DNA from: Galeruca laticollis
Lineage: Eukaryota; Arthropoda; Insecta; Coleoptera; Chrysomelidae
Assembly: GCA_963921935.1 (NCBI GenBank)
Contig: OY998185.1
Location: 63,069,717-63,133,716, forward strand
DNA length: 64,000 nucleotides
Direction of reading: 5' to 3'
Shown: in pieces, positions 33,605 to 45,460 of the stretch
Layout of the letters: each line of letters opens with the position of its first letter
Position numbering within the stretch: position 1 is the first letter of the stretch
The notes under the pieces: generated by a model
The model's input: the letters and a program-made list of their open reading frames with translations, nothing else
What the model was told of the DNA's origin: nothing
Database searches by the model: none
Program-made: the position numbers and the translations under genes

Positions 33605-34957
33605 AGGTTAATGCTTTATGTGCTGAGTGTGAAAAGTTTGTCGGACAGTCACACAATTCATGCGAAGCACATAAACTATCTTATTCCTCGAATATCATAT
33701 ACTATTTTTTCTTCAAATGTGCATAATTTTATATGAGATAAAACAATAAAAGAAACGAATTTTTTAATAAACATAACAAGATTGCATCTTTAACTTATTT
33801 CACTGTATATTCCCTTTTACTATAAATATTACAAATAAATAATAAATACAATTGTGAATACCAATAAATAATCATTGTGTATCCGGTAAATGTTCGTCTA
33901 TTAAATGATTAATTGAGCAATGCTCAAAACCAATTAATAAAACGAAAAAAAATTTAATTGTACTATAATATGTTAATTCGCTTAGGAGTACAAGTACTTA
34001 TACTCCTAGTCATATAAATGACACTTAATGTCATTGACAAACGTTTGAAGAAAAAAATATTTATTTTAGATACTCGTCTATCTCCTTAACATTCTATTGC
34101 CCGCGTTCTATTTTTAATGACAGTTTAATGGAGCAACGATGAAAAAATCCACTTTTTATTTCATTCAATATATAATTTTCTACCATCAGAATAGAAATAA
34201 TAGTAACTAGCTACGGTTAATAATATCCATCGAAGTTTATAGTCGTATCTGGAAGAACAACGCAGATAATCATGTCAAAAATGAGTGTATAATGAGAAAA
34301 GTATATATTCTGCCATTACGGCCACAGCACGGACTAAAACTGTTTGTGTCCGTTTTTTTGTTAAGACTCACCAGGAAGCTGAGAATTGGCTTTTGATTGA
34401 TAATACAATAATCACGATTGTAACAAAAAAAATTGCGTAGCATACACACTACGTCGAAAGTATGTCTTGAAATATTAACTACAACTATTTGAAAAGATAT
34501 TGTTTGTTTGTTTTTGTTTTAAAAAGTCTTTATTAACAATATTTTGTTGTTGGAAATTTACAATGAATGTACAGAACTATATATAAATACATACACAAAC
34601 ATAAATATATATACAATGCCGATGTCCTGGCAGTCCTACATAATTGTTTATGTCTAGATTCATATTATGGCACCTTGCTACTTCGCATAATCCAATAATT
34701 CTGGCTCTACAAATTACTTTGTCCCGTATTGACAAGTTTGACTCCACTAGCTATTTCGACTCAATTATCCCTGAAAAGCAGCTGAAAAAAAGGGTTTCAA
34801 AACTGAAAAGATATCAAAGTGGAAATATACTATTTAATAGTAGCGTAGAATGTCATATTTTAATACCATCTTGTCAGAACTACTACCTACTAGGTTAGAA
34901 CACTACCTTGTCAGAACCAATTTTAACGTCGTAGTTCTTTCTAGAAGATACTTTTTC
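33605..34957. other. No gene seen
   Basis: AT-rich sequence. The ORF at 34644-34898 lies just upstream of the Crypton relic but shows no motif I recognise. Confidence 0.4.
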
Positions 34958-35935
34958 ATGGATTCTTCAAGCAAATATTTGCCAGAGTCAGTTCTTGAAG
35001 GGATTAAAACTGCAAACTTGGATCTACTACCATCAAAATCCCGTTATAGGTATGAAGAGGAATATATTTTATTTGAAAACTGGTGCCAGAATAAGGGAAT
35101 TAAAACTTTTAAAGAGACGTTTTTTGGCTTATATCGCTGAAATTTCCGAAACATGCGAACACTCTTTGGTCCAGGTGCTCAATGTTAAAAAGTGTAGTTA
35201 AACTCAAAAAAAGACGTCGATTTTAGCAAGTTTTTCAAAGTCAACGGCATATATAAAAACAAAACATTGGATTTAGACCAAAAAAGGTAAACATTTTCTC
35301 AAAAGAAGAAATTTTAAATTTTATAAATGAAGCACCTGGCGAAATTAATCTTCATATAAAAGTCCCTACGATTTTTGGTTTGGCGAGCGCATGTAGGCGA
35401 GAAGAATTAATAAAGATGTCTTTAGATCAAATTGATGACAAAGGAAATATTTTATTGATACATATCCTAGACACAAAAAAAGCACTCTTTCAGAAGCTTT
35501 ATGATTCCCGAGGAAGCTGAACATGGAAAATTGCTCAATTTGTTCAGAAAGTATGTGAGTTTAAGACAGCATGAAACCCCACATAAGCGATTTTTCATGA
35601 AATATAAGAAAGGAACTTGCACTGTACAATGTATCGGAATAAACACTTTCGGAAAAATGCCATCAGAGATTGCAAGTTATCTGAAGCTTCCAGATCCTGA
35701 ATTTTATACGGGCCACAGTATCCGACGTTCCGCCGGCACAATGCTTGCAGATTCCGAAGAAAGAATAACAAATATTAAACGCCTCGGAGGTTGGAAATCT
35801 TCTAGCGTCGCAGAAGGTTATGAAGAAAGCTCACCAAGTTTCCAAAAGGGCCTATCGAATAATATATTAAATTTCAGTGACGCTGTCGCTGGCACTTCCA
35901 CTAGTCAGCAGCTGTCGCCAGTAAAGCCTTCCTAA
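34958..35935 (+). pseudogene. Crypton-type tyrosine recombinase relic
   Basis: Bases 34958-35140 encode a SAM-like core-binding region (LLPSKSRYRYEEEYILFENW). A frameshift near 35130 leads to AYIAEISETCEHS. Bases 35285-35480 encode NIFSKEEILNFINEAPGE and FGLASACRREELIKMSLDQI, with the first catalytic Arg. After another frameshift, 35501-35935 encodes the end of the catalytic domain: YTGHSIRRSAGTML (H-x2-R), IKRLGGWKSSSVAEGY (Trp in place of the second His, then the Tyr nucleophile). All four signature positions survive; only frame breaks inactivate it. Crypton termini were not located. A domesticated Crypton gene is less likely given the frameshifts. Confidence 0.85.
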
Positions 35936-35939
35936 ATGA

Positions 35940-37145
35940 TCTCTTCCAGCGGTTGCAACGATTAGTGCTGACAAAGCAATGGAAAACCGAAATCTGACTT
36001 CATTGGAAAACATTATTGAAATTGATAGTTGTGAGGTTTCTATATTACGCTGGGTTTGTTAATTACCCGAGCTTGCTCAAAAATTTCTAAGCTTATATTT
36101 AATTTTCTCTCTTTTTATTTCTTTTTCCCTCCCTTAATATTGTAAACTCGTTCGTTTCTTCTTGCAATTAATGTAGTTGTTAGACTACCATGTCTACACT
36201 TCAATAGTTATAGGGATGTGAAGTTGATTGTTGGGAATAGATAACCACGAAGCGATTAACATATCTCGCGAGGCTTTTCCTTCAAGGGCTGATGCTCTCA
36301 TCCATTTATGACTCACAGTAAATCTTGCTCTTCTAATACTTTTTCCTTCTTTCTTTGTTTCTGTTTTTTTCTTTTCAGTTTAGTGTACCTGAGATCTTAA
36401 CCACTCCATATCACACTTGGTGATTTTTTTTATAGATGAGGAATGTAGTTGTTCTCTTGTCTTATCGTTGATATGTTTTAGAAGAGGTTACCCCTCTAAT
36501 TAATTTTTGTATATTTTAGGATCTCTGTGCGGTACCAATAACTGATTTTATTTATTTATTTGATAATTTTTTGTGATAGGAATGAGCTCCTATTATAATT
36601 GCTTACTGCAATATGTTTCAATTTTTTTATCATAATTGCATTTCATTTGCGATTGCTTATTATTGCTAATAGGTATAAGAACCTATTATATATATTTACT
36701 TTTTTTAAGTTTTCAAAATAAAATTAAAGTCATCAATTAGAAAGCAACAATTCTTGGACATTCCTTTCTTTTACTTATTTTTCTTCTTTTTATTTTTCGT
36801 TTGTAATCTGTAAGCACCTCTACATCTACTTCTTTTTGATCACCACATTCTTGTTGTTTTGGCTACTTTTCTTTGTAGGCTCTTTCGGTTCTTCGAATTT
36901 CTTTTTTCTCCTATGAAAAATACGTCTATCGACACGTTATGAATTTTTCATAAGTAATTTCAGAGCGTTAGTAGTAGATAATGGGACACTTTAGCATGTG
37001 AACTTTTTGCCGACCGTGGGAAAGTTCTTATCTCTTTGATGTTTCCCGCCGCTAATTAGCTGGTAATATGATACGACAGGTGAGTGAACGTCAGGTGTTT
37101 GAAGGTCGAATGATGTAATTATATGGGGGTGACATAATTATTTTT
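35940..37145. other. No gene seen
   Basis: T-rich sequence without motifs. It may include the 3' end of the Crypton element, but no boundary is visible. Confidence 0.4.
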
Positions 37146-37149
37146 TTCA

Positions 37150-37690
37150 TATACAGGATGTAGTCATAAAGATGCCATAAGGGCGTTAGAATATATCTCT
37201 GTTATTTAAAATCAGATTTTCATCGAACAAACGGCTTTGTGATAAGTAGATTATTTTTTATATATACAGGATGTACAAAGATGCCATGAGGGCGTTAGAA
37301 TTTATCTCTGTTATTTTTGGTCAGATATTCATCGAACAAACGTCATTGTGATCGGTAGAGCATTTTTATACATACAGGATGCACAAATATGCCATAAGGG
37401 CGTTAGATTTTATCTCTGCTATTATTGTTCAGATATTCATTGAACATACGCCATTGTGATAGGTAGAGAATTTTTTATATATACAGGATGTACAAAGATG
37501 CCATAAGAGCGTTAGAAATTTATATCTGCTATTATTGGTCAGATTTTCATCGAACAAAAGCCATTATGATAGGTGATATTAGAACATTTTTATATACAGG
37601 ATATAGTAATAAAGATTCCATAAGGGCACTAGCATAATTCTCTGTTATTATTAATCAGATTTTCATCGAACAAACGCTGATATCGCTGAG
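37150..37690 (+). repeat. Five-unit ~110-bp tandem repeat
   Basis: Each unit contains atacaggatgta, aagatgccataagggcgtta, a ctctgttatt block and cagattttcatcgaacaaac. Starts lie near 37152, 37265, 37373, 37485 and 37597. The first and last units carry tagtcata or tagtaata after the gatg, the inner ones do not. The gatgccataaggg block also resembles one in the MITE at 1627-2180 (atatgccataaggg), which may be chance. Confidence 0.88.
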
Positions 37691-38369
37691 AGCAGTCCAT
37701 CGCAAGTCTATCCAAGATAATTCCTTAACTTATTTTCGATATATATAAAATCTTGAGTTGTACATTTTTATTGTTAGACTGATTTTTATTCGTATTGTAT
37801 TGCGAATACATGGTTTATGTGAATTATTTTTGTGATAAATAAATTCATTTTTTTCGAAACTTTTTATATTGATTCACCTTATCCCAGTTGAAGTAATAAA
37901 AAATAGTTTAACTGAGGCCGAATTCCACAACCAGGGGACCATCTCTTTTTCAGTGTTTAAATTTTAATATTTCGCTAACTATTTAACCTATCCGACTATT
38001 TCTGTACCCATACGAAAGAGAGTTGTGTAGATTTTGAAGACCGTTCATATACCTTATCGATTACTTTAAAACAGATAAACTAGAGGTCACTTTATGCAGC
38101 TAATACTTATTTTTACGATTTTATTAAAAAAATTAGAAGAAACGTTACTATTTTAGTAACATATTCAACAGTAGATTTAAATTTCTCATATTTTAGTGAA
38201 AACCTCATCTTGATATCTCTATTCGTTTTTATCGTAAAAAATGTGAAAAACTAACATGTACAAAAAGAAAATTAGCAAATTCGCTATCCATAAGTAGGCT
38301 TTGGAACATATCGTATGTTTTTAATGACATTATTATTATTGTCTTCGCTTAAAAATTCAAAATGTCATT

Positions 38370-38800
38370 GCCTTCTATAAATGCTTTTACAGGTGCTTTC
38401 ATAATGCTACAATAACTAGAATTGTCGTTCACTGCCTACAAAACAAGTTAAAATGTCATATATATCAAAATAAGATATTATTTGAATTTTGTTATCTAAA
38501 CTGTCCATGAAAATGTTTGCCAAAATTTGTGATATAGGGTTTCCCATTAATAAACCTTCATTTTGAATATATGCCTTAGTGTCAAAAGTGAACTAATTCT
38601 GATTAATACATACATCAAATAAATTAAGTATATCTGATATTATTCCTGGATTTATATTTTTATCTTCTAGTGTTAGACATTCTTTAGGAGGAATTTTGGT
38701 GAAAATATTGGTAACATCAAATGAAGTGAGTTTAGAGTTATCTTGTAAGTTGTATGATTTTAATTATCTGATTACTTTAATTGTGTATTTAGATATATGT
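38370..38800 (-). pseudogene. Penelope-like reverse transcriptase relic
   Basis: The minus strand reads KLTSFDVTNIFTKIPPKECL, then LFDVCINQN, FTFDTKAYIQNEGLLMGNPI, SQILANIFMDSLDNKI and FVGSERQF. This matches the Penelope palm domain (TSFDVxNLFTNIP, F..Y.Q..G..MGSPxSP..ANI.M). The YVDD catalytic motif is replaced by a decayed segment. Two or three in-frame stops occur. It could be the RT part of either Penelope family in the window. Confidence 0.85.
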
Positions 38801-39677
38801 AGTCATAGTTATTATAGTGTTTAGTTAACAATTTCTAGTATAAAAAAGAAGAGAAAGAGCTTAAATAAAATCATCTTCCAAACTCCGATTCATTCGCCGA
38901 ATCTACTAATATAAACATAAAGACAAAGATACCAGGAAGTGATAAATTATCCAAGAAACATGAAAAAAGAAACTGAGTTGTGATTAGAAGCCACCCTATA
39001 CATTAAACGGCGACTGACAGTAGAAAACCTTGCTTGGTGGTCACCCAGTGTATGTCTACGCATACAATCAAACAGATAATATAAATTGAATGGAGTTTAT
39101 TTCCCAACAAAATCGCAAATCTTTATCTTAATCGTTTTGCATACGAGCAACGCGACTTTAGCAGATATTTGACAGACAAGTTCTACAGTTTTAGATGTAA
39201 ATAAGGAGTAACTGATGGTACCTACAAGTCCTCTCGGTACTTGTTGGAATTATGTGGCAGTACGATGCGACTTTACTATAATTAAAATAGGTACAGGGTG
39301 TTTTAAGAAATTATTTTATATATAATTATTGTAATATCTTGTGGTATTCGATTATAAAAGTTAATTTTATATTGAATTTTGCCACAAGAACAGTTTCAAT
39401 TTTATTTGTAATTTATGCAGAATATAACTCTTATCTTAGGGAGAAATACGAAAAATAAGTGTTGCCTATTTCTCAAGTGATTAATCAAACCTGGACTGTA
39501 CACATTTATTGAGAAGGACCACATATTTATAAACACAAAGAAGAAGTAAATTTTAATATTAGCCAAACACTTTGGCAAGTTTTTTTCCCATATTTCGAAT
39601 TTAATTTCGTTTTGTTTTGTCAACGTCATTTTCGCTTGCATATAACACCACTGGTTGTATTACCATTTCGTATATTC
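38801..39677. other. No gene seen
   Basis: AT-rich. A tacagggtgttttaag motif lies at 39292. The minus-strand ORF at 39402-39641 has no recognisable motif. Confidence 0.4.
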
Positions 39678-40428
39678 TTATTGTTACGAAACAGTACACT
39701 GGTATAATCCCTGAACCCGACCCTGTCTATGCCATGTATGAAAGTTAAAATTATGGCGGGTGCGCAGGAATTTCTTAGAATTGTTTACGATTGTGACTCT
39801 CTTATCTAGACATTGTTCTTGTGACCAGTCTTATCTAGAAAATGCGAGCGCCAATTGTTTTTGTGTAATCCGCAATCTAGAATTATTTAGTAAAAAATGC
39901 ACTGATATAAGGTGCCAAAAGGGGGAAGATGCCTAATCTAAGTATTTTGGACAATACTCAATAGATCGCGCCACATACACGGCTACGTTGTTATTGTGTT
40001 TATTATTAGAGAACATCATAATTTTCGAAGCGCTTAAGTGCATGCAACTGTTCCTTGAGGTGATGTTGTGTTTTTTTATGCCGGTAATTTTTTGACGATA
40101 GAAATTAATTATGTGATATACAGTGTTAAATGTTTTTTGTTTGTGCTAATATAATTTATGTAGGGTTTTGGCATTCATTACAATACTCCTGTCCTATTTT
40201 GAATGAGAAAAAGGGTTTTGTTATTTTGATTTGTGGGTTTGGCATCTTATACCTAAGGGTTGGGGTAAAACGCCAAGATCCGTGTGGGGTAAGATGCCTT
40301 ATCTTAATTGCACTGTAAACTTTGAAACTCTTGTTTTTTCTCAGGTTTGCGTCTATTTTGGTTAGTGGTTTCCTTTCAGTACGTCTAATTGAATAGTTTC
40401 TTAATTTATCTTGTTTTTTTTAGGTAAA

Positions 40429-42232
40429 ATGCCACGAACGTACGTCAGAAAATCAACTAGAAGCGAATGGACCGAAGAAGACCTTAGAGCAGCTGCAAAT
40501 GCTTTACGTCAGCAGCCAACCCTGAGTGCAAATGCGATTGCTAAAGAATATAGAATCCCTCTACGAACCTTGATGAGACGTGTAAAGAATAACAATCTTG
40601 AAAGCGGCAGTCTTGGGCCAACCGCGTCCTTAGGTATTGAAAATGAACTTAAACTGGTGTCTTATATAAAACGGTTAGAAAAAAATTGGCTATGCTCCAA
40701 CTTCAAGAGACGTAAGACACCTTCCTTTTACCTTTTCGCAAAGGAATGGGTTAAAATGTAGATATAACCAAGAAAAAGAATTAGCAGGCTATGATTGGCT
40801 TAAACTTTTTTTAAAACGACACCCAACCCTAACTATGAGAGTAGCTCAAGGTCGTTCAATTGCTCGTTCACTTGGTATGTCTGCCGCAGAAGTAGATCCA
40901 TACTTCCAAATGTTGAACGATACATTTACGACGCTCAATTTGTTTGATAAACCGGCAAACATTTTCAATATGGACGAGATTGGCTTGCAATTATGCAATA
41001 AACCTACCAAAGTCGTAGCCACAAAAGGAGCTAGAGATGTTCAGTCGGTCACAAGCTCATAAAAAGGAGAAACAGTTACCGTCATCGCTTGCTGTAATGC
41101 AGAAGGTAGCTTTTTGCCTCCCTACGTAATATTTAAATGCAAAAACAAAAAAAAGGAGTTTGAAGATAACATGCCCCTTGGATCGGTAGTAGTGATGTCT
41201 CCAGAGTCAGCCTATGTAAAAACCAGTATCTTCTCATCCTGGACTAAAGACCATTTTTTGCCTCGTAAGGGACCAGGGCCTGCAGTACTAATATTAGATG
41301 GTCATGCTTCCCATTGTAATGACGTGGAACTTTTGGACATTTTGGCTGAAAATGAAATTCATGTGGTTTGCTTACCAAGTCATACGACTCACTGGCTTCA
41401 GCCTCTCGACCGTTCATTTTTTAAACCTTTAAAGACCTTCTGGAATAGCACTTGTAATCATTGGATAAGAAATCATCCAGGGCGTCGAATAACTAGGTAA
41501 TTTTATTTGAGTAAATAAGTTTGAAAGAGATTTCTTTGTTTCTTGTGCTTTACAGGTATCAGTTTGGGGAACTATTAAACCAAGCGTGGTCTCAAGCCAC
41601 AACGGTTCAGAATGGTGTTTCTGGATTTCAGGCTTGTGGAATTTATCCATGCTCCAAAGATGCAATTCCCGACCATGCATATGCTTTAGCTGAGCACCAA
41701 AGTGGAAATTCACAGGAAGAAGTGGAACATTTCGATTCAGAAAACTCTGACGAACATAGCGGCGACGTAGCTGTAGTAAATTTTAATGTTATTGCACCAA
41801 TTCCATCCGTAGCTGGTCCTAGTAGGCCAAACGTTAGAAAACAACATGCAGAAGTCCTTACTTCTCCTGACTACCGCCAAAAGAAACGCAAAAAAATTGA
41901 AGAAAAACAAAAGAAACAACAAGGGAAGGCAGCTAAGTTAGAGAAGAAACTTAACCAAACGTATAAAAGGTAACATAAAAAAGAAGAATGTAGCACACGA
42001 TAGCAGTAGTGAAGAAGTCAGTGCAGATGAAAATATTGTCTCAGACCATAGCTCTGATGAACCTGACAGTGACAAGGACGACTTCTGCGCAATTTGCGAT
42101 GGCTTTTACTTTGACAAAAAGGGTCCCAAAGTTGACTGGATTTGCTGTGTGGTATGCAACAAGTGGCTACACGAAACCTGTGCTTCGGGGCCGAATATGT
42201 GCGATCCCTGCGCAAAAGTCACTAAAAAATAA
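40429..42232 (+). pseudogene. pogo/CENP-B-type transposase with C-terminal PHD-like finger
   Basis: It starts MPRTYVRKSTRSEW at 40429; residues 15-60 are a psq-like helix-turn-helix (ANAIAKEYRIPLRTLMRRVK). Frameshift near 40685, then GYDWLKLFLKRHPTLTMRVA (second helix-turn-helix). The DDE core has NMDEIGLQLCNKP (40970), LILDGHASH (41290) and THWLQPLDRSFFKPLKTFW (41390). A stop lies at 41060-41062. An intron at 41497-41555 (gtaattt...tttacag) joins RRITR to YQFGELLNQAW. The tail is Lys/Glu-rich, then a frameshift near 41965. The C-terminus, 42010-42232, reads DDFCAICDGFYFDKKG, WICCVVCNKWLHETC and MCDPCAK: a C2-C2-H-C-C2 arrangement like a PHD finger. Confidence 0.88.
41497..41555 (+). other. 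Spliceosomal intron in the pogo-like transposase
   Basis: The 59-bp intron gtaatttt...gctttacag interrupts the Arg codon of RRIT-R-YQF (phase 2). Without splicing, translation would end at the TAA directly after the donor. The pyrimidine-rich stretch and small size suit an insect intron. Confidence 0.8.
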
Positions 42233-42744
42233 AACATTCAAAACTTTAGACTTGGTGTAAGATGGCACTTTAGCTGGAGTATGATGGCCAATACAATGTT
42301 TTCTGTCTATGGCATCACACCCCCAAATTTGTCATCTCACCCCAAGTCTGTCGGCATCTTACCCCGTAGTTGGGGTAAGTTGCCGAAATGACAGCTGTCA
42401 ATGTTTATCCAACTTTTTCGTTTATTTTTAAGAAAATAAAAACTTTTTTGTGTTTAATCATTTGTTTATTGTATTTGTAATAGAATACACAGTTTTAGTA
42501 AGTTTTGAATAAAGTTAATTTTTTTTTTGATTTTTAAAAAAATGTTACGCGTCTTCCCCCCAATTGCCTTATATATAAAGGACCTACCAGCGGAGGAATT
42601 CAGTTTAGTTTAAAAAGTGATCTCGACAAATAAACAAGAATACACCGAAATAGCGAACAGTAAAGTGTTGATATACATTAATAATTAAGGATGTGTGTTT
42701 ACTGTTTAACCAAATAAGAAAAACATTACATTACTAATATATGA

Positions 42745-42930
42745 TCGCTATTGAGGTCTGCCCTTCTGTAGATTCTACAATCCGTTACTGGGTTCAGATA
42801 TTTGCTTTCAATAAGTATATTTGATTTTTGATCATCCCGTTTGGTGAGATCCATGTAATTTTATGGATGTCTTTATGGTCAAATTTCTTACTTGTTATTT
42901 TCATTTGATTTTCGGCGGCAAATTCGATGA
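42745..42930 (-). pseudogene. Non-LTR endonuclease (EEP) relic
   Basis: The minus strand reads FDHKDIHKITWISPNGMIKN, the RTE endonuclease block that normally has T/KW-x-SPDG. After a frame change comes CRIYRRADLNSDHILV, matching the C-terminal YRGADxxSDHxLV, where Ser-Asp-His are active-site residues. It is a short fragment with no adjoining RT. Confidence 0.7.
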
Positions 42931-42935
42931 GTTTC

Positions 42936-43046
42936 TTTCATTGCGAGCTAAATCCGATTGAATTAATATGGGCTCCAGTCAAATGTAACGTTGTTCGAAA
43001 TAACACAAATTATAAAATATCAGGTCTGATAATCTTTTTCCTAAAT
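42936..43046 (+). pseudogene. Tc1-related transposase fragment
   Basis: It reads FHCELNPIELIWAPVKCNVV, nearly the same as the YHCELNPIELVWAQVKNYVA segment of the intact transposase at 49891-51267, including the catalytic Glu. Only about 35 residues are recognisable. Confidence 0.75.
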
Positions 43047-43049
43047 CAA

Positions 43050-44029
43050 TATCTGAAGTAACGACAAAAACGAAATAAAATATTCAACGACTTACATAAA
43101 AGTTTGATTATTTAGTAACCCCATTTCCCAACAGCCAGCTCATTATCTCCATTTCTAAATCGATATGTTCATAGTGTTTAGTTGGTTTCGTGTATTTCCT
43201 TAAACCGACTCTGCGTAAATAGATCTTGAAGATGTTTGCGCGATATTCCACTAGCAAGACCGAATTCCACCGAGTTAATTTGATCTTGATAAGGAATTCG
43301 ATCAGTGGAAATTAGTTTATGATGGCACGGCAGTTCTCTCTCTTTCTTCTTTAGTCTTTAATTCTACAGCGACCCTTCCGCGCAATCCATTTGACTCTTT
43401 TCTCGAAAAAAATATCAATATCCTAGCTGTTTAATTACTGATTGCAGCCTTAATTTTAATATATGTTATAACGAGATCGCGGCAGATGATTTATATCACT
43501 ATCGGAACCAGTATAATAATGAAACCATTAAGCGAGGTTATCGCTGCGTACTCTCGCTGTTTCCCTTTCGACGATCTGTTCAAGATCCGATACGAGAAAA
43601 CAGGGCTGCGAACAATGCGGAGATATACGAACGGACTGCGTTTGTGGTCCTTTTAGTCGGGGTACATACGCTGAAATTGATCAAATTTTGAATAGGTACA
43701 GTAAAAACTCCTTATTCGCGGAGTATAATATGTTCCGTAAATATGCAGCGAATAAAAAAACTTGTTGCAATTTAAAAAGATTTTTCAGCAATAATATTAA
43801 CAATTTGCCTTTCGTATCAATCAAAACTGGTTATTAGCGACTGATAAGAAATGTTAGGATCTTTAAAGGTATTGTTACTGTGGTTTTTTTATAATAAGTC
43901 AGTCAGTCATTGAAAAAAAACTAGTATTCATTTTTATCAATTCTTAATTGTACCAGCAAAAAGTTGAGCTGACTGGCAGCAACTCTTAGACGGTAGCCCG
44001 TCACATGGTCCTTCGAAGCCGATCAGTTA
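43050..44029. other. No gene seen; possible TIR-like cagtaaaaactcc end
   Basis: A run at 43699 (cagtaaaaactccttattcg) has the look of a Tigger/pogo-like MITE end, but no partner end was found. The minus strand at 43180-43320 has a short open stretch (SVEFGLASGISRKHLQDLF) that I do not recognise. Confidence 0.3.
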
Positions 44030-44400
44030 GATAGATTTGTTGAAATGTATACAAAAGCACAATCCGTAGGTGCTTTGAGAAAACTTTATAATACAAGACA
44101 GGGCAGTCGAACGCAGACGTCGGCCAATTTAATAAATATTGGTACAGAAGTTCAAGGGTTGGAGGAAAATCTTAATAAAAGGCAATAAAGACAAGCAGAA
44201 ATAAGAAACTCTTGAAGCGAAAAGTCAACAACAATGGCAAAGCATCGTGCAGAACATAAAAAAACTGAGAAAATAAGCGAGAATTCTAAATGTACTATCC
44301 TTACTGTAGAAAGACAAAAACTACAAACAGAAGGTGAAAAACAAATTTTAGAATTAAAAAAGAAGCAAGCAGACAAAACACTAGAGTTAGAAAATGAGTA
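44030..44400 (+). pseudogene. Possible gag-like coiled-coil fragment
   Basis: In broken frames it reads MYTKAQSVGALRKLYNTRQG and EVQGLEENLNKRQ, then Lys/Glu-rich segments (QILELKKKQADKTLELENE). It lies just upstream of a retropepsin in the same orientation, so it may be the gag of the same LTR element. No knuckle is seen. This reading is tentative. Confidence 0.4.
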
Positions 44401-44429
44401 AATTTTGAAAAAGTTACGGTAAAGCTCCA

Positions 44430-44856
44430 TGTCCCATTCTCTCAACAACAGGAGCTGGGGCTCTTACCGACAACGGCATCTTAACGATAGAGCTATACTT
44501 CAATGGGATGCAGGTAAGAGCCATTGTAGATACAGGATCGGCAGCTAACATCATTAGGGCCGAATACGTAAGGTCGGCCAAAGACATAGTATCCCACTAT
44601 TGGCTGTGGGCAACATACGAGTGGCCACAAAGGGGGTAAGCAGAAACAACGTAAATATTGGGGGAGTGAGAACTATGTGCGGAGCACTAGTTGTAGAAAA
44701 ACTGTCCATTCCTTTAATCCTAGGTATGGAATTTCTAAGAAGGCATAAGGTAGTAATCGACGTGACCAAAAACCAGATCTCTTTAATGTACAACGGGATT
44801 AGAGTACTAGTCCCCGCCTCGGGGAAGACAGGAACTACAAATGAAATTACTTGCTA
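44430..44856 (+). pseudogene. Ty3/gypsy retropepsin relic
   Basis: The active-site block MQVRAIVDTGSAANII (44508-44555) has an intact D-T-G. A one-base frameshift near 44590 moves reading to the ORF 44600-44857: LAVGNIRVATKGV, IGGVRTMCGALVVEKLSIPL and ILGMEFLRRHKVVID, the C-terminal I-L-G-M/x-D/E-F-L block of gypsy proteases. It ends LVPASGKTGTTNEITC and a stop. No RT follows; the next sequence is an unrelated antisense relic. Confidence 0.8.
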
Positions 44857-44879
44857 GGTAGCGACCTCATCTAAGAGGA

Positions 44880-45240
44880 CACTTCATCTCCGTCCCAGTA
44901 TTGTGGTTCATTTAATAGTTTCTTAAAAAGATCCACCCATGTTTGTTTATATTGGTGTTCCTTTTGTTTTGCCCTTATACGTCTTGTTGTTTTCGTTAAT
45001 TTTTTTATAGATGCTTTTTGTATTTCCTCTCGACTTTTCTCTTTCAATTTCTCTGATCTTATTATCTATCCATTCTCTTTTTTTCTAATTATTTTATTAC
45101 TTTCCTTCCTTTTCTGCTCGTCTTCATTCTTGTCCTCCGGATTATTAGTTTTTATCCACTTTAGTCTTGCATTGGCTTTCTTCTCTACCGCAGTGTGGCA
45201 TGTCATGTCAAACCACTCCTATCTTTTCCCGTTCATATTA
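44880..45240 (-). pseudogene. Non-LTR linker relic (between endonuclease and RT)
   Basis: The minus strand reads EWFDMTCHTAVEKKANARLK, WIKTNNPEDKNEDEQKRKES, then a Lys/Arg/Glu-rich helix (IIRKKREWIDNKIREIE) and KKINENNKTYK. RTE-like elements have this WxD-xxC, Lys-rich segment followed by FYKxIN. Stops occur at the C-terminal side, and RT proper is absent. Confidence 0.65.
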
Positions 45241-45259
45241 GTTCGTTTGAGCTGTATCC

Positions 45260-45335
45260 AGCATTCGGGGACAATAGTCCCTACAATACTCGCTCTGGTG
45301 AGCTGAAAATCAATAGGGTTCATCTGTGGAAGACA
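45260..45335 (+). repeat. Fragment of the ~173-bp Foldback repeat
   Basis: It contains tactcgctctggtgagctga and aaatcaatagggttcatctg, matching units of the 16.3-18.4 kb element. Both sides are unrelated to that element. Confidence 0.8.
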
Positions 45336-45460
45336 GAATGAATATTCTCATTTCTCAATCATTTCAAACAAGAAATGTATGAATAAAATTGAATTTTAAT
45401 GAATTTATATAATTTACCACATCGAAATTTACGTTATTATTGGAGCTGCATTAACATAAC

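Larger units (their letters stand above)
39908..42572 (+). mobile_element. pogo-like DNA transposon, near-intact
   Basis: The element sits at a TA dinucleotide inside the solo LTR. Its ends, taaggtgccaaaaggggg then aagatgcc and, as complement on the right, ataaggcaattggggggaag then acgcg, form an imperfect inverted repeat. Variants of the terminal motif recur inside (gtaagatgcc at 40288, ggtaagttgccg at 42373, taccccgtagttggggtaag near 42360). A 1.8-kb transposase gene lies inside. The only lesions seen are two frameshifts and one stop. Confidence 0.85.
39682..42730 (+). mobile_element. Solo gypsy LTR split by a pogo-like transposon
   Basis: Bases 39682-39907 and 42573-42730 together form about 384 bp homologous to the LTRs at 5309-5709 and 7671-8117, in the opposite orientation. 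It begins TGTTACGAAACAG and ends ACATTACA. Flanking bases are ttat (39678-39681) and ttac (42731-42734), a possible 4-bp duplication with one change. It keeps the block that the 5309-5709 LTR lost. Recombination between two LTRs is the usual route to such a solo copy. Confidence 0.85.

Noticed and set aside
37150..37690. CRISPR-like or structural RNA array
   Set aside because: The whole ~110-bp unit is repeated, so there are no spacers; it is an ordinary tandem repeat.
43699..43800. Tigger-type MITE starting cagtaaaaactcc
   Set aside because: No matching inverted end was found within the following kilobases.
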